64,000 nucleotides of DNA. It comes from Trebouxia sp. TZW2008 (lineage: Eukaryota > Chlorophyta > Trebouxiophyceae > Trebouxiales > Trebouxiaceae). The notes under the pieces are model-generated. The model worked only from the letters and a program-made list of their open reading frames with translations, was not told the origin of the DNA and searched no databases. Position 1 is the stretch's first letter, and every line of letters starts with the position of its first letter. Of this stretch, positions 1 through 12,668 are shown piece by piece. Where the stretch lies: assembly GCA_002118135.1 (NCBI GenBank), contig BDIU01000112.1, positions 1 through 64,000 of the forward strand. The letters are read 5' to 3'. A program made the translations under genes and the position numbers.

Positions 1-23
1 TGTGGCACATGTGATCAGCCTTG

Positions 24-110
24 TTGGCTGGCTAAAGCATGTAAAATTATTCTCTCTCTCTTCTCTTCGTTTGAACGCATGCGTTGTTGGCTGGCTAAAG
101 CATGTAAAAT
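24..110. repeat. 25-bp direct repeat, two copies
   Basis: The segment beginning GTTGGCTGGCTAAAGCATGT occurs at about 24-48 and again at about 85-109, separated by a CT-rich stretch. It resembles the small tandem duplications seen throughout the window. No coding role is apparent. Confidence 0.8.
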
Positions 111-275
111 CGTTCGTCTTCACTACCCCTGCTTGAGCGGTTGAAGCTTGTTCACCTTGCCATACAAAGCACGAAAGACCGGGATTCAGTATGGCCAATC
201 TCGACAACGATTCGAAACGTGAGTGGGCTGCGATCTCGCGGGTACATACACCTCAAGCTAACGCTTTGCATGCAG

Positions 276-392
276 CAGTCCCATCGAATCAATTGAGCTG
301 CCGGCTTATTTGAGAGCTGAAGACAGCTGGAGCTGGGAAGACGAAGCTTCCGCTGTGGCCCCAAGGTCACCTATATCGTCTGCGAGCCTATG
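276..392 (+). CDS. Possible internal exon of an unidentified plus-strand gene
   Basis: After an acceptor-like TGCAG ending at 275, one frame stays open and reads as an acidic, Ser/Trp-containing peptide (it includes AEDSWSWEDEAS). It ends exactly at a good donor, GTAGAG at 393. No start codon, domain or continuing exon can be fixed. The 390-1890 region has several short plus-strand ORFs but none with recognisable protein character. Reported only because both splice edges and the composition look like an exon. Confidence 0.25.
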
Positions 393-2271
393 GTAGAGAA
401 CTCTTCTAAAGACTTGCAGACACAGCATCAGCAGCAAAGCTGTGAGCAGAAGCATGCTCAGTCAACCATCACAGACAGCTGCTTGAAAGTCAGCAGCACC
501 ACAGGCTTTGCATGGGGCAATATTACATGTGGCAGCTCACGTTTGGCACCTCAGCGTGCTGCTATGCAACAACGAGGAAGGGCAGAGCAACCTGGCACCT
601 ACTTGCTGGGTATTCCTGTCACTGTGGTTGGGGAGGCAGCTGCAGATTTCGTGTTTGGGCTGCACGATTCCAGGAGGCCTGATCACTGTCTCAGGCATTG
701 AAATGCTAGACAGTGTCAAGCTGCTCAGTGATCTTTGTCAGAAACGATGGCTGACATTTCTTGAGCCATGGCATCCTGCGGGTTGGGATGCCACCAGCCT
801 ATCACATTTTGCCAACACACCGACCTTTACAACACAGGAATGATTTGGATGAAGCTTACGTACGGAGTGTAGATAGAATTTACCTGCAGAAATACATTGC
901 TGATTGATACACCAAGCAAGGCTTAGCCATGGTGAACTAATCTGATGTTGAAGCATTTCTTGACATTGTGCATCGCCTTTACTCCCAGGATGATGCTGTA
1001 TTGATGCCAGCTAACGATGCTACAGGGAGGTGTTGTAAGCAAACAAATGATTGAAAACCCTGCCACCATTGTGAGGATTGCAAGCAGATGTGCTTTAGCG
1101 CAGCCTGCATGCAACACAGGCTTGCAAGAAAATTCTCAGTGCATCTGCACATTCAAGATGATGCTTCAACTAGCACAAGTCTGTGAGGACATTGGTCTTT
1201 ACAGCTTGTGGACGCGTCGCGCTCTGCAACGTTCAAGCAGACAGAGATAAGTGTTGAAAAGACTGCTTGACTGACTACGGTATAAGCACGTCGTCTCTCT
1301 GCAATTGCGCTTTTTTGATTAAGCTTCATGTCAGTTGCTGCTCTGCATGTCTTCCTTTACTGACTGCGGGTCGGTCCTGCCCTTCTCAAAATGCTGCAGA
1401 CACCACCAGTTGTGAAGCTGTCGTTCTTGCAACTGGCTTATTCAGGCCTGGTTGACATTATGAGGGGAGATCTGCATGCGATTGGCATGCATGCATTGGG
1501 AAATGGCAGACTGCAGACAAAAGCTCCGCTGGCACGGTTTGAGGGAGAGCACCTACCGTGGTGTCGCCATATCTCTCTGCGCGTGTCTCGGCAGCTTTCC
1601 TGCCTGTTGCCTTGCGGTCCTCCTCTGGCCTTTCGCTGCGCATGTCAGGAGTGCCAGAGTCCTCTGCAGCAGAAAGACAACGCTGTACAGGGCTATCGCC
1701 TGAAGCTTTCATTGCAATGACGCAATCAACACGCTGAGGACGCATGCAGCATACAAAGACATGCAGCGGATCCTCGCATATGCGGTAAGTATGCAGCATG
1801 GCTGATACGGCATGCGAGTTTGACCGTCCAACATCAGCGAAGCTGCAAACTGTTTTGTGAGCGCCCTTACTTTTCTGGCCTTGCATCTTTTAAACTTAGC
1901 GAATTGCAACAAGCCTTCGTTGGCTGCGTTTTGGTGAAATGATCCTTCTCAACTTTTGCTTGAGATAAAGTGGCCAATGCAACATGCCTGTTTGCCACGC
2001 TATAGGCGTTACATCGTAGCTGCCCCCGCTGACTGCGCTATATTTCATGCACTTCAAGTTGCTTGTCACGATCAAGAGCACAGTCACCGAGTTTTTCTAG
2101 CGTCTAACTTATATCATATCCAGCGTGGACAACTAGAGAACACGCTTTTTAAGGACACCTGGCACTTCAAAATCGATACCTCAACAAATGACATCATGAG
2201 CGTCGCCAGAGCCAACGTTGCGCAAAAGTATAAGCTTCTCAGTCTGAACAACGGTCACAACACCTCACAAC
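393..2271. other. No supportable gene
   Basis: Short overlapping ORFs occur on both strands, but I recognise no domain, no run of phase-compatible exons and no RNA gene. The 3' end of the minus-strand IDM1-like gene begins at 2272. Confidence 0.5.
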
Positions 2272-5200
2272 TCAGTTTTCAAGCTCTTTCAAATTAACAC
2301 ATTGCCGTTTGGAAGGCAAATCGCCCTCAATCGCAGCTGCTCCGTGATCGAATTGTCGTTTCTGACCCACTAATGATGTGACTTGAGCTGCTCCATCTGC
2401 AGCGTGGTGATGAGTGACCTTAGCATTGGCAGAACTGCCTGATGGAGATCTGCCAGCTCCCCACAAAGCAGCATCCAACACCTTCTGGACATCACCAACA
2501 ACTGTCCCATTGTACATTTTGCTCGGACTCACTGTTGGCACCCCATCAGCAGCATTGGCAGGGAAATGATGATGACCATTGCTTACAAGCCCGTTGAGGT
2601 TGTCCACATGAGTTGTGCCATTTGCAGCTGCCTGAGACCCCAATGCGTGATTGCTCATTTGCTGTCTGGCATGCTCTGACAATCCAGAATGCCCTTGTGC
2701 AGCATCAAGTTCTGCCAGCCTTGCTGCCACAGATTCCTCAGGCCTGATCATTGCTGTGGGGTCAGCAACAACAGCTGACTGGCTTGCAGGGATGTCAGGA
2801 CCGATGGGTTCCACTGGTCCCGCAGGTGCAATAGCATGATCAGTGGATGCTCTGGCACTGTCTGCGGCTGGCATATCATCTGCAGCAAGCAGGGGCTGCG
2901 GATACAGTGCAGGCTGGCTGGGACTAGACTGACTTGGAAGATGTTGTACACTAGCATTAATATCATTAGACTGAACATCATGTGAGGTCTGGTATGTTGA
3001 CTGTGTCGACTTGACATTTGCCGATGGCTGTGAAGCAGCTGAAGGCTGTAACTGGGTAGGACCTTCTTGCTCACCATGAGACTGAAGACTTTGGTGCTGA
3101 CTGGAATTAGTAGGATCACATGTGGCGCTTGAATCAGCCAGCCCAGACATTGGTTCCTGCTCAAAGGGGTCTGGGTGACTGACAGTGTCGTGTGAATGGA
3201 CTTCTGGCTGCTGCAGCTGCAATGCGGAGGTCAGCTGCTGAGGCAATGCGGCGCTGGCAGTGGCAGTCTCATGCCCTTGTGCTGTCACTGAGCTTGAGTG
3301 CCACTGTGCTGAGGCATCATGCACACCATGTTGCTGCTGTTGCTGCTGCGCCTGTTGATTCTGTGTTGGTGACAGCAACTGCAGTACAGAAGGCAGGCAG
3401 CTCAGAACAACATTGCATACTGTGCTGCATGTGGCAGACAGTGTATGTGGAACTGACAGAGTGCATTTTGAGAAATTGACAGAATGTATTGTGCATGTAG
3501 CAGGCTGCAGATGCAAGTGTGGAATGCAACTTGACAATCTTTGACACAAGCGCTACAATAGGTCCTGACTGCCAGCGCAGTGAGCATGACTGCACTTGTA
3601 TCTTGTTGATGATGACACAACTCTAAGCTTACAGTACAGCTGATTAAAAAGGCTAGATCTAGACAAGGCAAGTGGCACAGGCGCGCATACCTGAGGCTCA
3701 AGGAGTGCTGGTCTCTGCGGCGAGCACACAATGTCCACATCACTGTCGCTGGGTACAGTTGAGCCACCAGCCGTTGGCATGTGTTGATCATGACGAGCGG
3801 CACCCAACAATGTATCTGGTATATAGCCGCTTGGAGCATGAGCATCAGGCAATGCTGCAGCTGGCAACTGCTGAACAACGCCTACCGCTTGCTCATTCAC
3901 ATCAGCAGGCATCACAATGATGCCTTTGTAAGGCGGTGCAGCTGGTGCTGAGGCTGTTGAGCCAGGCACTTGCTGCGCAGCGGCTGCCATGCTTTGACTA
4001 GCAACTGCTTCTGTGGGCTGAGCTGTGAGGTGTGCATCAGGGTCAGTCTTCGCTGCTTGTGCTGCAGCTGCTGATGGCGCTGCTGCTGCTGATATCAGTG
4101 CAGAATCAGCCAGTCCCTCTTGGTCTCCAGCAAGCGCCTCTGGGCTGGTGGCTGCCACAGCTTGTCCTTCTGACAATGCATCTGGGGATTGCACTGCAGT
4201 TCCCAATGCATTGCTTGTGACCATGAGCTGTGCAGCTTGGCCTTCAGATGCTGAATTGGTTTGTACCACCAAGCCAGCCGCTCCCAATGCAGTGTGGACA
4301 TCCTTGGGCTGAGCAGCTGGTGCCTCTGTCCTTGCGGTGCTTGCATCCATTGGCTGTGTAGCTGGTCTGTCTGTCACTGCGATGCTTGAATCCATGGGCT
4401 GTGCAGCTTGCGCCTCTGCAGGCAGTTGACCATCCACAGCTGTGGGCTGAGCAGCTGCTTGACCGTCAGCGGCTATTTGGCCACCAGCAGATGTGGGCTC
4501 ATCAGCTTGCTCCTCCCAGGGAGGAGTCATAAAGGGGCCCTGCTTGGGGGGCAGGGGTGGTAACAGCTGCTTCTGTAGCACCTGTGTGCCTGGGAAGATG
4601 AGCAGACGCAGGTCCTTGCAGGCTGTGTCCAAGTCTTCATCAGGCATGGGGGACAAGCCAAAGCCGTGGATCCAGGTACGCACTGTCTCATGGGCTGCTG
4701 GTAGACACATCGTCCTCACACCAGCCTGCACAGTTGTGAGTCAGGCATGAATAACGCAATGTCTTGTGGGTTGCTGGTGGACACATTGTCCTCACGCCAA
4801 TTGACATTGAGGCATGAAGACATGACTGATGGATGAGCTGCTTGTCAACACATTGTGCAATTGCCAGCCTGCACAATGAGGAAGTCAGGCATCAAGAGCT
4901 TGCTGTGCTGACTCTATCCTGGCACAGCACGTGATACTGTTCACAGTGGCACACATTCAGGGTTGGCAGAGTCTCTAATCACTTGTCTTTGTGTCTTGCA
5001 TCGCAAGACTGTGATGTCTTGATGTCATTCGGATCAACAAGACGTTGCTTGCTGCTCACAATGACTGATGAGAGGCAATGAAAAGCAATCAAACGCAACT
5101 CAAGGCAGTTTGATCACAGTAAGTCAGCACTTTGACAACAGCAATTCAGGCTGTACTCACCTCCTTGAGTATGGTCTCAAAGGCTGCCATCAGCACTCTG

Positions 5201-8200
5201 CAATGTCCTTGACGCCTGGCATCTGCCTTAGTAGCCACAAGGGGCACTTCTGCCAGCTGAGCTCCAAACGCCCTGAAGACTGCTGCACAGACTGGGCTCC
5301 CCTGGTGAGTCAGCAGGGCAGTGTACATGCCCCTGTAGTCATACTCGCCTTTCACCTCTGCTTTGGTCATCAGCAGCAGCAGATTCTCCTTGGTGGCCTT
5401 GTCTATGATAGGATCAAACGACTCTTGCAACACCTGCAAGACCGTGCTACAATGCTTATACATGCCATCAAAACTGTGTGCCACTCAAGCAGTCAACCCT
5501 GGAAGAAGCAATGCAAAAGCAATGAGCCATGAGAAGACACCCCTCAACTGACCTCATTATCAGGTATGAGGTTAGCCACTATATATGGCACTGTTGCTGC
5601 TACGTGGAGCAACGCAGGTTGTGGCACAAAATAGTGCGTGCAGCAGGCATGCCAGCATGTCTACACAGGCTGTCCAAGTGGAAAAGCCAGACACACCTGT
5701 TGAGCTATGTCAATGGCAATGTTGGTAGCATCTGCAGCAGGTGTTCCAGAGCTGTCACGCCCCCTCATCAACTGCAGGGTGTAGTCAGCAGCCTCCAAGA
5801 CTGTGGATCCTGCTGATACCCTGCCGTTCAAGGCCTGCCAGATACTGCTGCAGTCCTCTGAGCAGAACCAATCACCTGCATCACAGCATCCATAACAGCA
5901 TTCAGCAGCTCGCACAATTTCGTGACGGTTCTTGCCAGAAAGAGAGGCTCACAAGCTTGAGACACACACTTTCTGCTTGAAAGCTTAACATGCTTACACA
6001 CAGCTGGAACATGTTTGAAGCAAACTAAGTTGTGCATGCTGGACATGCTGAGACAAATGCACGGGACTCCAGCAGCGAATTGAAAGCAATCAGTATGGGC
6101 ACTGAACTTTAAAAACGCAGCTTGATATGATGTACAGCTGACAAAGATGCAAACAGATTGCAGACCAACTTCATGGAGTGCAGACAGAAGCCAGAGGAGC
6201 AATGACTTGACAGTCACTACAGCTGCCACAGATGCAAGCAGACTGCAGAACTCTAGGCTGTATCATCAAACCGAGGCTCCTGTTATGACGCCTGACAAGA
6301 CAGACTTCTCTTTGCAGACCAGCTTTACAGAGTGTAAATAGTAGCCAGATGAGCAATGGTTCACCTGTGGGAAGCTGAGTGAGGTTGCAGCGGTCAGCCT
6401 TGCGCAAGCAGCCCACATGGAACTCGCACTCACATTGGTCGCACAGGATCATGGTGCGGTCACAGAAGTCGCCCAGGGCAAAGTCTGGTCGCCCACAAAT
6501 GTTGCAACCGCCAGCATCATGGTCAAGATCATGGATAACATCTCTGCACCTACGAACACAAACAGAAACATCTGTCAACTGCTCAGTTTTGCATGCAGCT
6601 GCATACAACAAGCGTAAAAAATGCTTCATGTAGCTGAACAATTGCAGGTGTCCATGAACAATTTAAGCACATTGGACAGACAAATGCTATGTTGCAGGCC
6701 CATGCCCATGCTGTGATGACACATGTGGTTTGCTGCAGACGTGCTGAATCATGACCCCTCTCTAGCTGCCAGAAAATGGCTGCTACTTAGGTGCTATTGT
6801 ACCATTGCCCCTGCTTGATAGGTGCTATGCAAGAACTGCTGCTGAAAGCTGCTGTGTAAATGCTGCTTGACAGCTACGGTTCAGGTGCTGCTGCTTGAGC
6901 TTTGAGGCTGTACAGCAGGACAGGGGAGGTGCTCACCCGTCAACAATGCCCCCAAGCTGTCCGCTGTGATCCACAGCATTGCCCCTGCTGCGACTATGAC
7001 TGATACGCCTAGGGCCTCTGACTGACACAAACCCCAGCTCCCCTTCTGCTAGCGGCGGCAGCATGGCTGCACGCGCCCTCAGTGTGATGTTCTCAGCTGT
7101 GAAGATGTTGTCATAAGGCGCCCTGTGCAGATGGCATTTGATGTCAGTTCATCAGGAAAGGAAGCAGTAACAGCATGCTGATTGCAGATGCATGTTGAAA
7201 AACGTATGATTTGTAAAAGGCTTGCTTTGAATGATTCCGCTCATCTGCATGTACAGTTGGTCGTGTCATTGTTGTACTTAGCAAGCTGCCAATGTGCAGG
7301 CAGAATGAAGGCAAATTGCATGCATTGAGATGTGACATAAGCTAAGAATACGCAGGCTGTGCAGCTGCACTGGCTGAAAAAGCAGCACCCCGCCACAAGC
7401 ACACTAAGCTATCACAGGCAGGGTTCCTGGGTGGCTGGACAATGCACGTGTTAGCAGTTCTTGCGCCCTGTACAGCTGTAAAGCCTGCTGATGTGCAAGC
7501 TTGTTCTGAGCTGTGCATCCTCAGCCTGAAGGTATAGGCAATGCTCCTACCTGCGGGAGCCCTGGCCAGCATGAGCCTCGAACTTGCTGCAGGAGACGAC
7601 CTGGTTGCAGCAGTGGCATAGGATGCCGGTGAGGGCATCCATGCCTGGTCTGATGTGGACCTCCCCCTTCAGCAGCAAGCCCTGCTGGGCTGTGCGGTAC
7701 TCCACTGGCTCCCCATGCTACAAGATAGCAAAGCACAGTCAAGATAGTACAGAGTTGAGAGGGGGCAACTGTGCAGGTCTGTCCTGCAGCAAAGCAAAGC
7801 ACAGGTGCAAAGAGTGCTCTTGCAGTGACTACAAGGCCAACTGTGCAGACTGATACTGCAGCAGAGCAAGCACAGTCGGAATCAATTCTGTTACAAGTGG
7901 TGACAGTCAAGTAGCGCAAGCACATACTGCTTGAAGCTCCATGGTCTAGACAGGTCTGACAGTGTGGACAAGGCAAGGAGCAACAGAACAGCAAGTTGAG
8001 CTAGTGCGTATCAACCGCAACTGCAGTAACAGCATCAGCAAAGTCAGCAGTCTTGAGGCTTGAATAAATTGCTGGAAGGTAAAATGTATTACCGTGAGAC
8101 CTCCTGGGCCACCTAGGAAAAGGCGCTTGTGCTTGTTGCCATTGCGCTCCCGCCTTGCAGGTGTCATGCCGCTGACTGGCACAGCCATATGCACTCGCCC

Positions 8201-11200
8201 TGTACATGCCAATCATTAAGTTTTTGAAGAACAACCATTTGCAAAGCAGGTGTCATGCCATCCACTGATACAGCCATATGCACTCGCCGTGCATGCATCA
8301 TGTCTTGAGCTTCTGTGGGCATCACAGCACAGCTGTCAAGCACTCAAGGGCAGCTTTAACAAAGACAAATAGAACAGTGCAGTTTCTTGCTTGCAAGTTG
8401 ATGCCAAGAAATGATTTGCTCTGTGGCCAAAGTGTACATTCCTCTGCTGAGCAAATACAGTGACCTGCTCAGCAGTTGAAGCAAGCACTGAGGGTTGTTG
8501 TGCGCATGCCTGAACATTTGTGAATGAACTGGCCATGTCTGTGTGCAATTGACATGACAACAAGCTGTATGCAGCAACTGCCAGACAGCAGACATGGCAT
8601 CACCTGCAGGGGAGACGCATGAAGTTTCTGCCTTGACAGATGGGGGGTTGGGGTGCGCAGGGGGTCGGGTTGCTGACTGGGGCTTGGGGGCAGGCTTGGA
8701 GGCTGGAGCCCTAGCACGCCCTTGCAAGTCCTGAGGCCTTTGAGGCAGCTTATCCTGTCCAGTGGCCTTGCAGGCTGCGCAGAACCAGTTTGCCTGCAGC
8801 CAACAGCAAGGGAGGCTTGCCTGCGCAGGATCAGTTTGGCGGCAATCACTACAATGGATGCTGTTCTGCACAGGACCAGTTCGCTGTGAGCAACAACAGT
8901 AGAGGCCTGCCAGTGAAGAACATTCCAGAATGCTCACAAGACAATTGTTACATGCTAGGCTAAACGTGGCTTATGTGATGCTGGGGCAGAACATTCCAGA
9001 ATATTCACAAAACAAGATCAAGCTGGCTGCGGCTTATGTCATGCACCCTCCTGATGACATGGTCCTGATGATGCAAGCATCAACCAATGTAACATGTTGA
9101 GGAGTCATCTGACCGACGATGCTGATGAGTCACGCTTTCAGTCACGCTGATGAGTCATCTGTTGGGACAAGCTGCTGAGCTGAAAGGCCCACTGGCATCT
9201 GCACACATTACAGCCTGCATGCTGGGGAAGCAAGTATGTAGGCATCTCAGCTCACCTGTTGCTGGCGGCTGTTAAGACCAACACAGATGGGGTGAGCAGC
9301 TACACTGCAGCCTTTGCATTTGATCAGGCCAGAGCCTTGCTTGCACTCCATGCAGCGCGAGCGTGCCCTCTCACCAATGTCGTTCACCAATGCACAGAAG
9401 TCCTGCAAAAACAAGGAGTCCCATTGGCTTTGTATCACACCAATGGGAGCAGTTCTTGCTTGCATTGGTGCAGAACGCACAATGATCTGATCTGCCAACG
9501 CAAGCAACCTGATCTGCAGACATTTCTGGGTGAGAAAACCTCTCTGGCACAGCACAAAGCAAAGCATGTCAGTGCTGTGCAATGTATGATATTGTGAACA
9601 CAATCTGCCAGCTGTCAATGCTGAGGTCAGAATTCTGGGTTGACAAGTGACAATCACAAGCTCATGATGAAGGACTACATGCAAAATTGCTAGCAGGGGG
9701 GCAGGCGGCACCTTGAGAGCAATGCTATAGTTGGTGAGGTGTATATTCTCCCCAGGCCTGCGCTCCTTGCTGTTGCCCAGCTTCTCAAATTCTGACAGGC
9801 TGCACTCATGGTTCTGAGGCCCACCAACATGCTCAGCACACTTGACCATGCCATTTGCCTTGATCTCCCCTGCAAGAGTCACAGCTTGTGGGTCCTGACA
9901 CTTGCCCTGATACCTGCCAAGATGCTACAGGCACAGGTAAGAGGGGCATGACCAATGCTACACATATCTTGCACAAGCACAATGATACCGAACACTACTG
10001 GCAGTCTAGCATGCCACAGGTTGGCAAATGCACTTTCTTGAAAGCCAGCTTATGATGTGTCCATTGAGGCTGACCTTGCAGATAGACTGGCTGCTTATTC
10101 CTGAGCTGTATATGCACTGGCTGGCCAGTCAGCACAGCAGAAGCCATCAGGCCTCGCACATTCACATCCACTGCTGGGCCCCACTTGGCTCTGCTGCGGA
10201 CCACTTGGGCAAAGTGCTCCACTGGGCTGAGCTCCTTTTGTGGTTCCAGAGCAGCTGCAGGGCCTTCATCAGATGACAGTGCCGGGGCTTGACTGTCTGG
10301 ATGCTGTGCATCCTGCATGGGTTCAGCAATACCGCCATCTGCAGGCAGAGGCAACCAGCTCAATTGATCTCTGATGAGCACTCGCGTTCATGAGAGTTAA
10401 ACAAGCTTGGCTCCACACCTTGACCAGAGGCAGCACCATCCACTTTCAAACACTATTTTGTGCTGACGCACAATACAGGAACTTGTTGCAGTGTAACATA
10501 GCTTGTCTTTGGCTGACGGCTTGCATTGCATGAAGTACAGCCCTTGCAGTGATGAGCTGGAGCACAACACTGTCTAAATTAGTGCACTTCAACATCAACT
10601 GCAGTCTACAGCAAGACCAAGTGCGATCTGTACGCATGTGCGTGACAGTCTGGAAGGCAGGGAATTCCCAACTGATCAATGCAATCATGTCTGAACCCGA
10701 AGCTGTGACCACACCTGGCATGGGCTCTGATTGTACTGCACTGTCAACAGCAGCATCTTGGCGACCGGAGACATGTGGCTTGCCAGGAGTCTGAGTGCGT
10801 GTCTCAACTGAAGCCACAGGACTGCCAGCCACAGCAGAGGGCTGTGCCTGTGCATCAGCTGCATTAGCAGCAGCCTTGGAAGGTGAAGCCGCAGTTGCAG
10901 GAGGGACTGTTGCTGCACTTGCGTCTTCAGGTGGTGCAACTGTGTCATAGTCTGCAGCTGCTGGCTCAGCTGCTGAGAGAGGCTGGGTGACATCAGCATC
11001 GTTGGCAAGCAGAGCCTTCAGCTCCCGGCCAGCTCTGATGACAGATTGCTGAGAAGGCTGCAACAAGCACCGCACCTTGGTGGCAGTGCCTCACAAAAGT
11101 CCTGACAACAGAAAGGGCAAGACACACAAAGGCATCTGTGGCTAGCACATGCTAGGACTGCGCAATATAATATATAAATTTTGCATTCAGCAGCTGACAA

Positions 11201-12187
11201 CAAAGTCTACAAGGAGCAGCTGAGCAATGTCAGGTCAGGGCTTTTATCTGATTGAGCATGCATGCAACAGGTTTGAGTTGTCTAAATGAATGAGCATGCA
11301 TGCAAAAGGCAACAACCCGGCTTGTACCTTTGCCTTTTGCCGGCTCTTTGGTTTCATGCTTGAGGCCTTGGCAACACCCTGCATCTTGTCAGCTGCAGAC
11401 ACGCCAGATGCCTTTGGTGGCACAGATTGTATACCAGTCCTGCTCTTCTGCTGCAGTAGGTCCTTCTTGATAGCCTCTTTTGCAGCTGTTGCGGCCTGGC
11501 GAGGCACCCTGGCTTTGCTCAGAGGCATGTCTGGAGTTCCCAGCGCTGCAAGCTCCATGTTGAAACGCGTCTGAAGCAAACATCAGTGCATGTGAAGCTA
11601 ATGAAAGCATACACCAGTATTCATGTCACCAGACATGCAAACTGCGAAGGAGGTCCCACAACATGATCAAAGCAGACTATCAGCAGTTTGGCTTCACCAC
11701 TCGGGCGGATTGACTGGGCTTGTATTTGAAGTGAAACACAGTTGCTGGATGCATGCAGATATGCATGAACTTTGATCATGCTGACAACGCAAAATTGTAC
11801 CTTCAAGGCTGACTTTTTCAGAGTAGTGGCACTCTGCTCATGACTGCCATCAACTGCTCTATTGACATGTGTGGAACCTTGCTGATTCTCTGTGTCTGAG
11901 TTGCCAGTCTCAGCAGGCTGAAGATCACTGCGGCGTTGGAGATCAGCTGACTCAGTTGAGACATCATGAGGGGCCAGCATAGCCTGCTGACTGGCTTGGC
12001 TGTTCTGAGTTGTTTCTGACGCTGCAATAGATCTGACATCCGTGTTTGCCTCCCCAACCTTCGACCTCAAGCTTGCTATGTGCTCTTTACGCCTGCTTTT
12101 GCAGACACCGCAGGGGCACGCAGGCGCGTGCTGCTTGAGACCCCATCGCGACTTGACCATGAAGCCTTCCGACATGCTGAGCTTCAC
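2272..12187 (-). CDS. IDM1-like histone acetyltransferase (TDBD, PHD, TDBD, PHD, GNAT)
   Basis: Fifteen exons in consistent phase encode about 1662 residues: 12187-11801, 11570-11328, 11057-10697, 10338-10075, 9869-9712, 9402-9256, 8793-8604, 8199-8093, 7717-7551, 7122-6937, 6549-6365, 5875-5697, 5433-5161, 4725-3691, 3378-2272. Domains seen: an N-terminal CPCGVCKSRRK cysteine motif; a first Tify-domain-binding domain (about 390-470, with SEFE and RRPGENIHL); a PHD finger (about 485-535, ending ANWFCAACK); a second TDBD (about 615-705, ILCHCCN...SKFEAHAG, then APYDNIF); a second PHD (about 745-815, CDQCECEFHVGCL then DWFCSEDC); a GNAT fold (about 860-1000, QLAEVPLVATKADARRQG and CLPAAHE). A long Ala/Gln/Ser-rich tail follows. 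In plants this family (IDM1 and relatives) acetylates histone H3 at methylated chromatin. The match to the family is strong; substrate and target are inference. Decayed copies of exon edges flank three exons. Confidence 0.88.
4750..4891 (-). repeat. Two decayed copies of the GNAT-exon acceptor edge
   Basis: The functional exon starts at 4725 and begins AGVRTMCLPAAHET. Just upstream in the gene, 4750-4817 still encodes a similar string (GVRTMCPPATHKT), and 4826-4891 is a weaker third copy. Unit spacing is about 75 bp. Confidence 0.75.
8250..8299 (-). repeat. Decayed copy of the second TDBD exon start
   Basis: Plus-strand bases 8161-8210 (functional exon plus acceptor) and 8250-8299 match over about 50 bp, including the stretch CACAGCCATATGCACTCGCC apart from one base near the middle of the unit. 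The copy lies in the upstream intron about 89 bp away. Confidence 0.8.
8816..8909 (-). repeat. Two decayed copies of the first PHD finger's last exon edge
   Basis: The functional segment (8767-8815) encodes ANWFCAACK. Related sequence repeats at 8816-8857 and 8861-8909 in the upstream intron, each keeping a variant of CAAACTGGTTCTGCGCAG read on the minus strand. Confidence 0.6.
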
Positions 12188-12668
12188 CTCGCCTCGCTGG
12201 TGCGAGTGCGGCTTTAGCAGCTATTTTGCGCAGCAGATCGAAGTCACTCTGAGCTCACAGGCTGACGCGCCAACAGGCAATTCATGATCGATTCCAAATG
12301 AAACAATGCGCCCGCATCAAGCTCGGCAACAGTATGCAGCAGCTGCGTCTGGCAAGCGGCAGACAGAGTTGAGCACAACGAGCACCAGCTTTTTGCACAG
12401 TCGCTGTTTCCAAACGTGACGGGGCTCAAGCTGAGCGTGGCAAATCTACGATCATAGGCCAGAGCGATGTCAGGTGTGTCGCGAAAGGCAGAGGCATTCA
12501 GCGCTTCAAGCCAGCACTCGTTAACAACTCCTCGTAGCCTGCATAGCACAGCGCCAAACTGCCCCAAAATGGGGCGGCAGGATGCAGCCCCTGCCCTGGC
12601 TACTGCACAGAGTGAAGCGCTCAATGGAATTGTAGCTGCAAGACCTGCGCATTTCCAGGAGATACGCC
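12188..12668. promoter_or_regulatory. Shared upstream region of the IDM1-like gene and CWC21
   Basis: The two start codons diverge across about 480 bp. This must hold both promoters unless a further 5' exon exists. A minus-strand ORF of 126 codons (12244-12624) fills most of it but shows no recognisable domain. No TATA-like element is evident. Confidence 0.4.

Noticed and set aside
12244..12624. Minus-strand 126-codon ORF as a first exon of the IDM1-like gene
   Set aside because: No domain, no clear donor, and it fills a divergent promoter region; could be 5' UTR.
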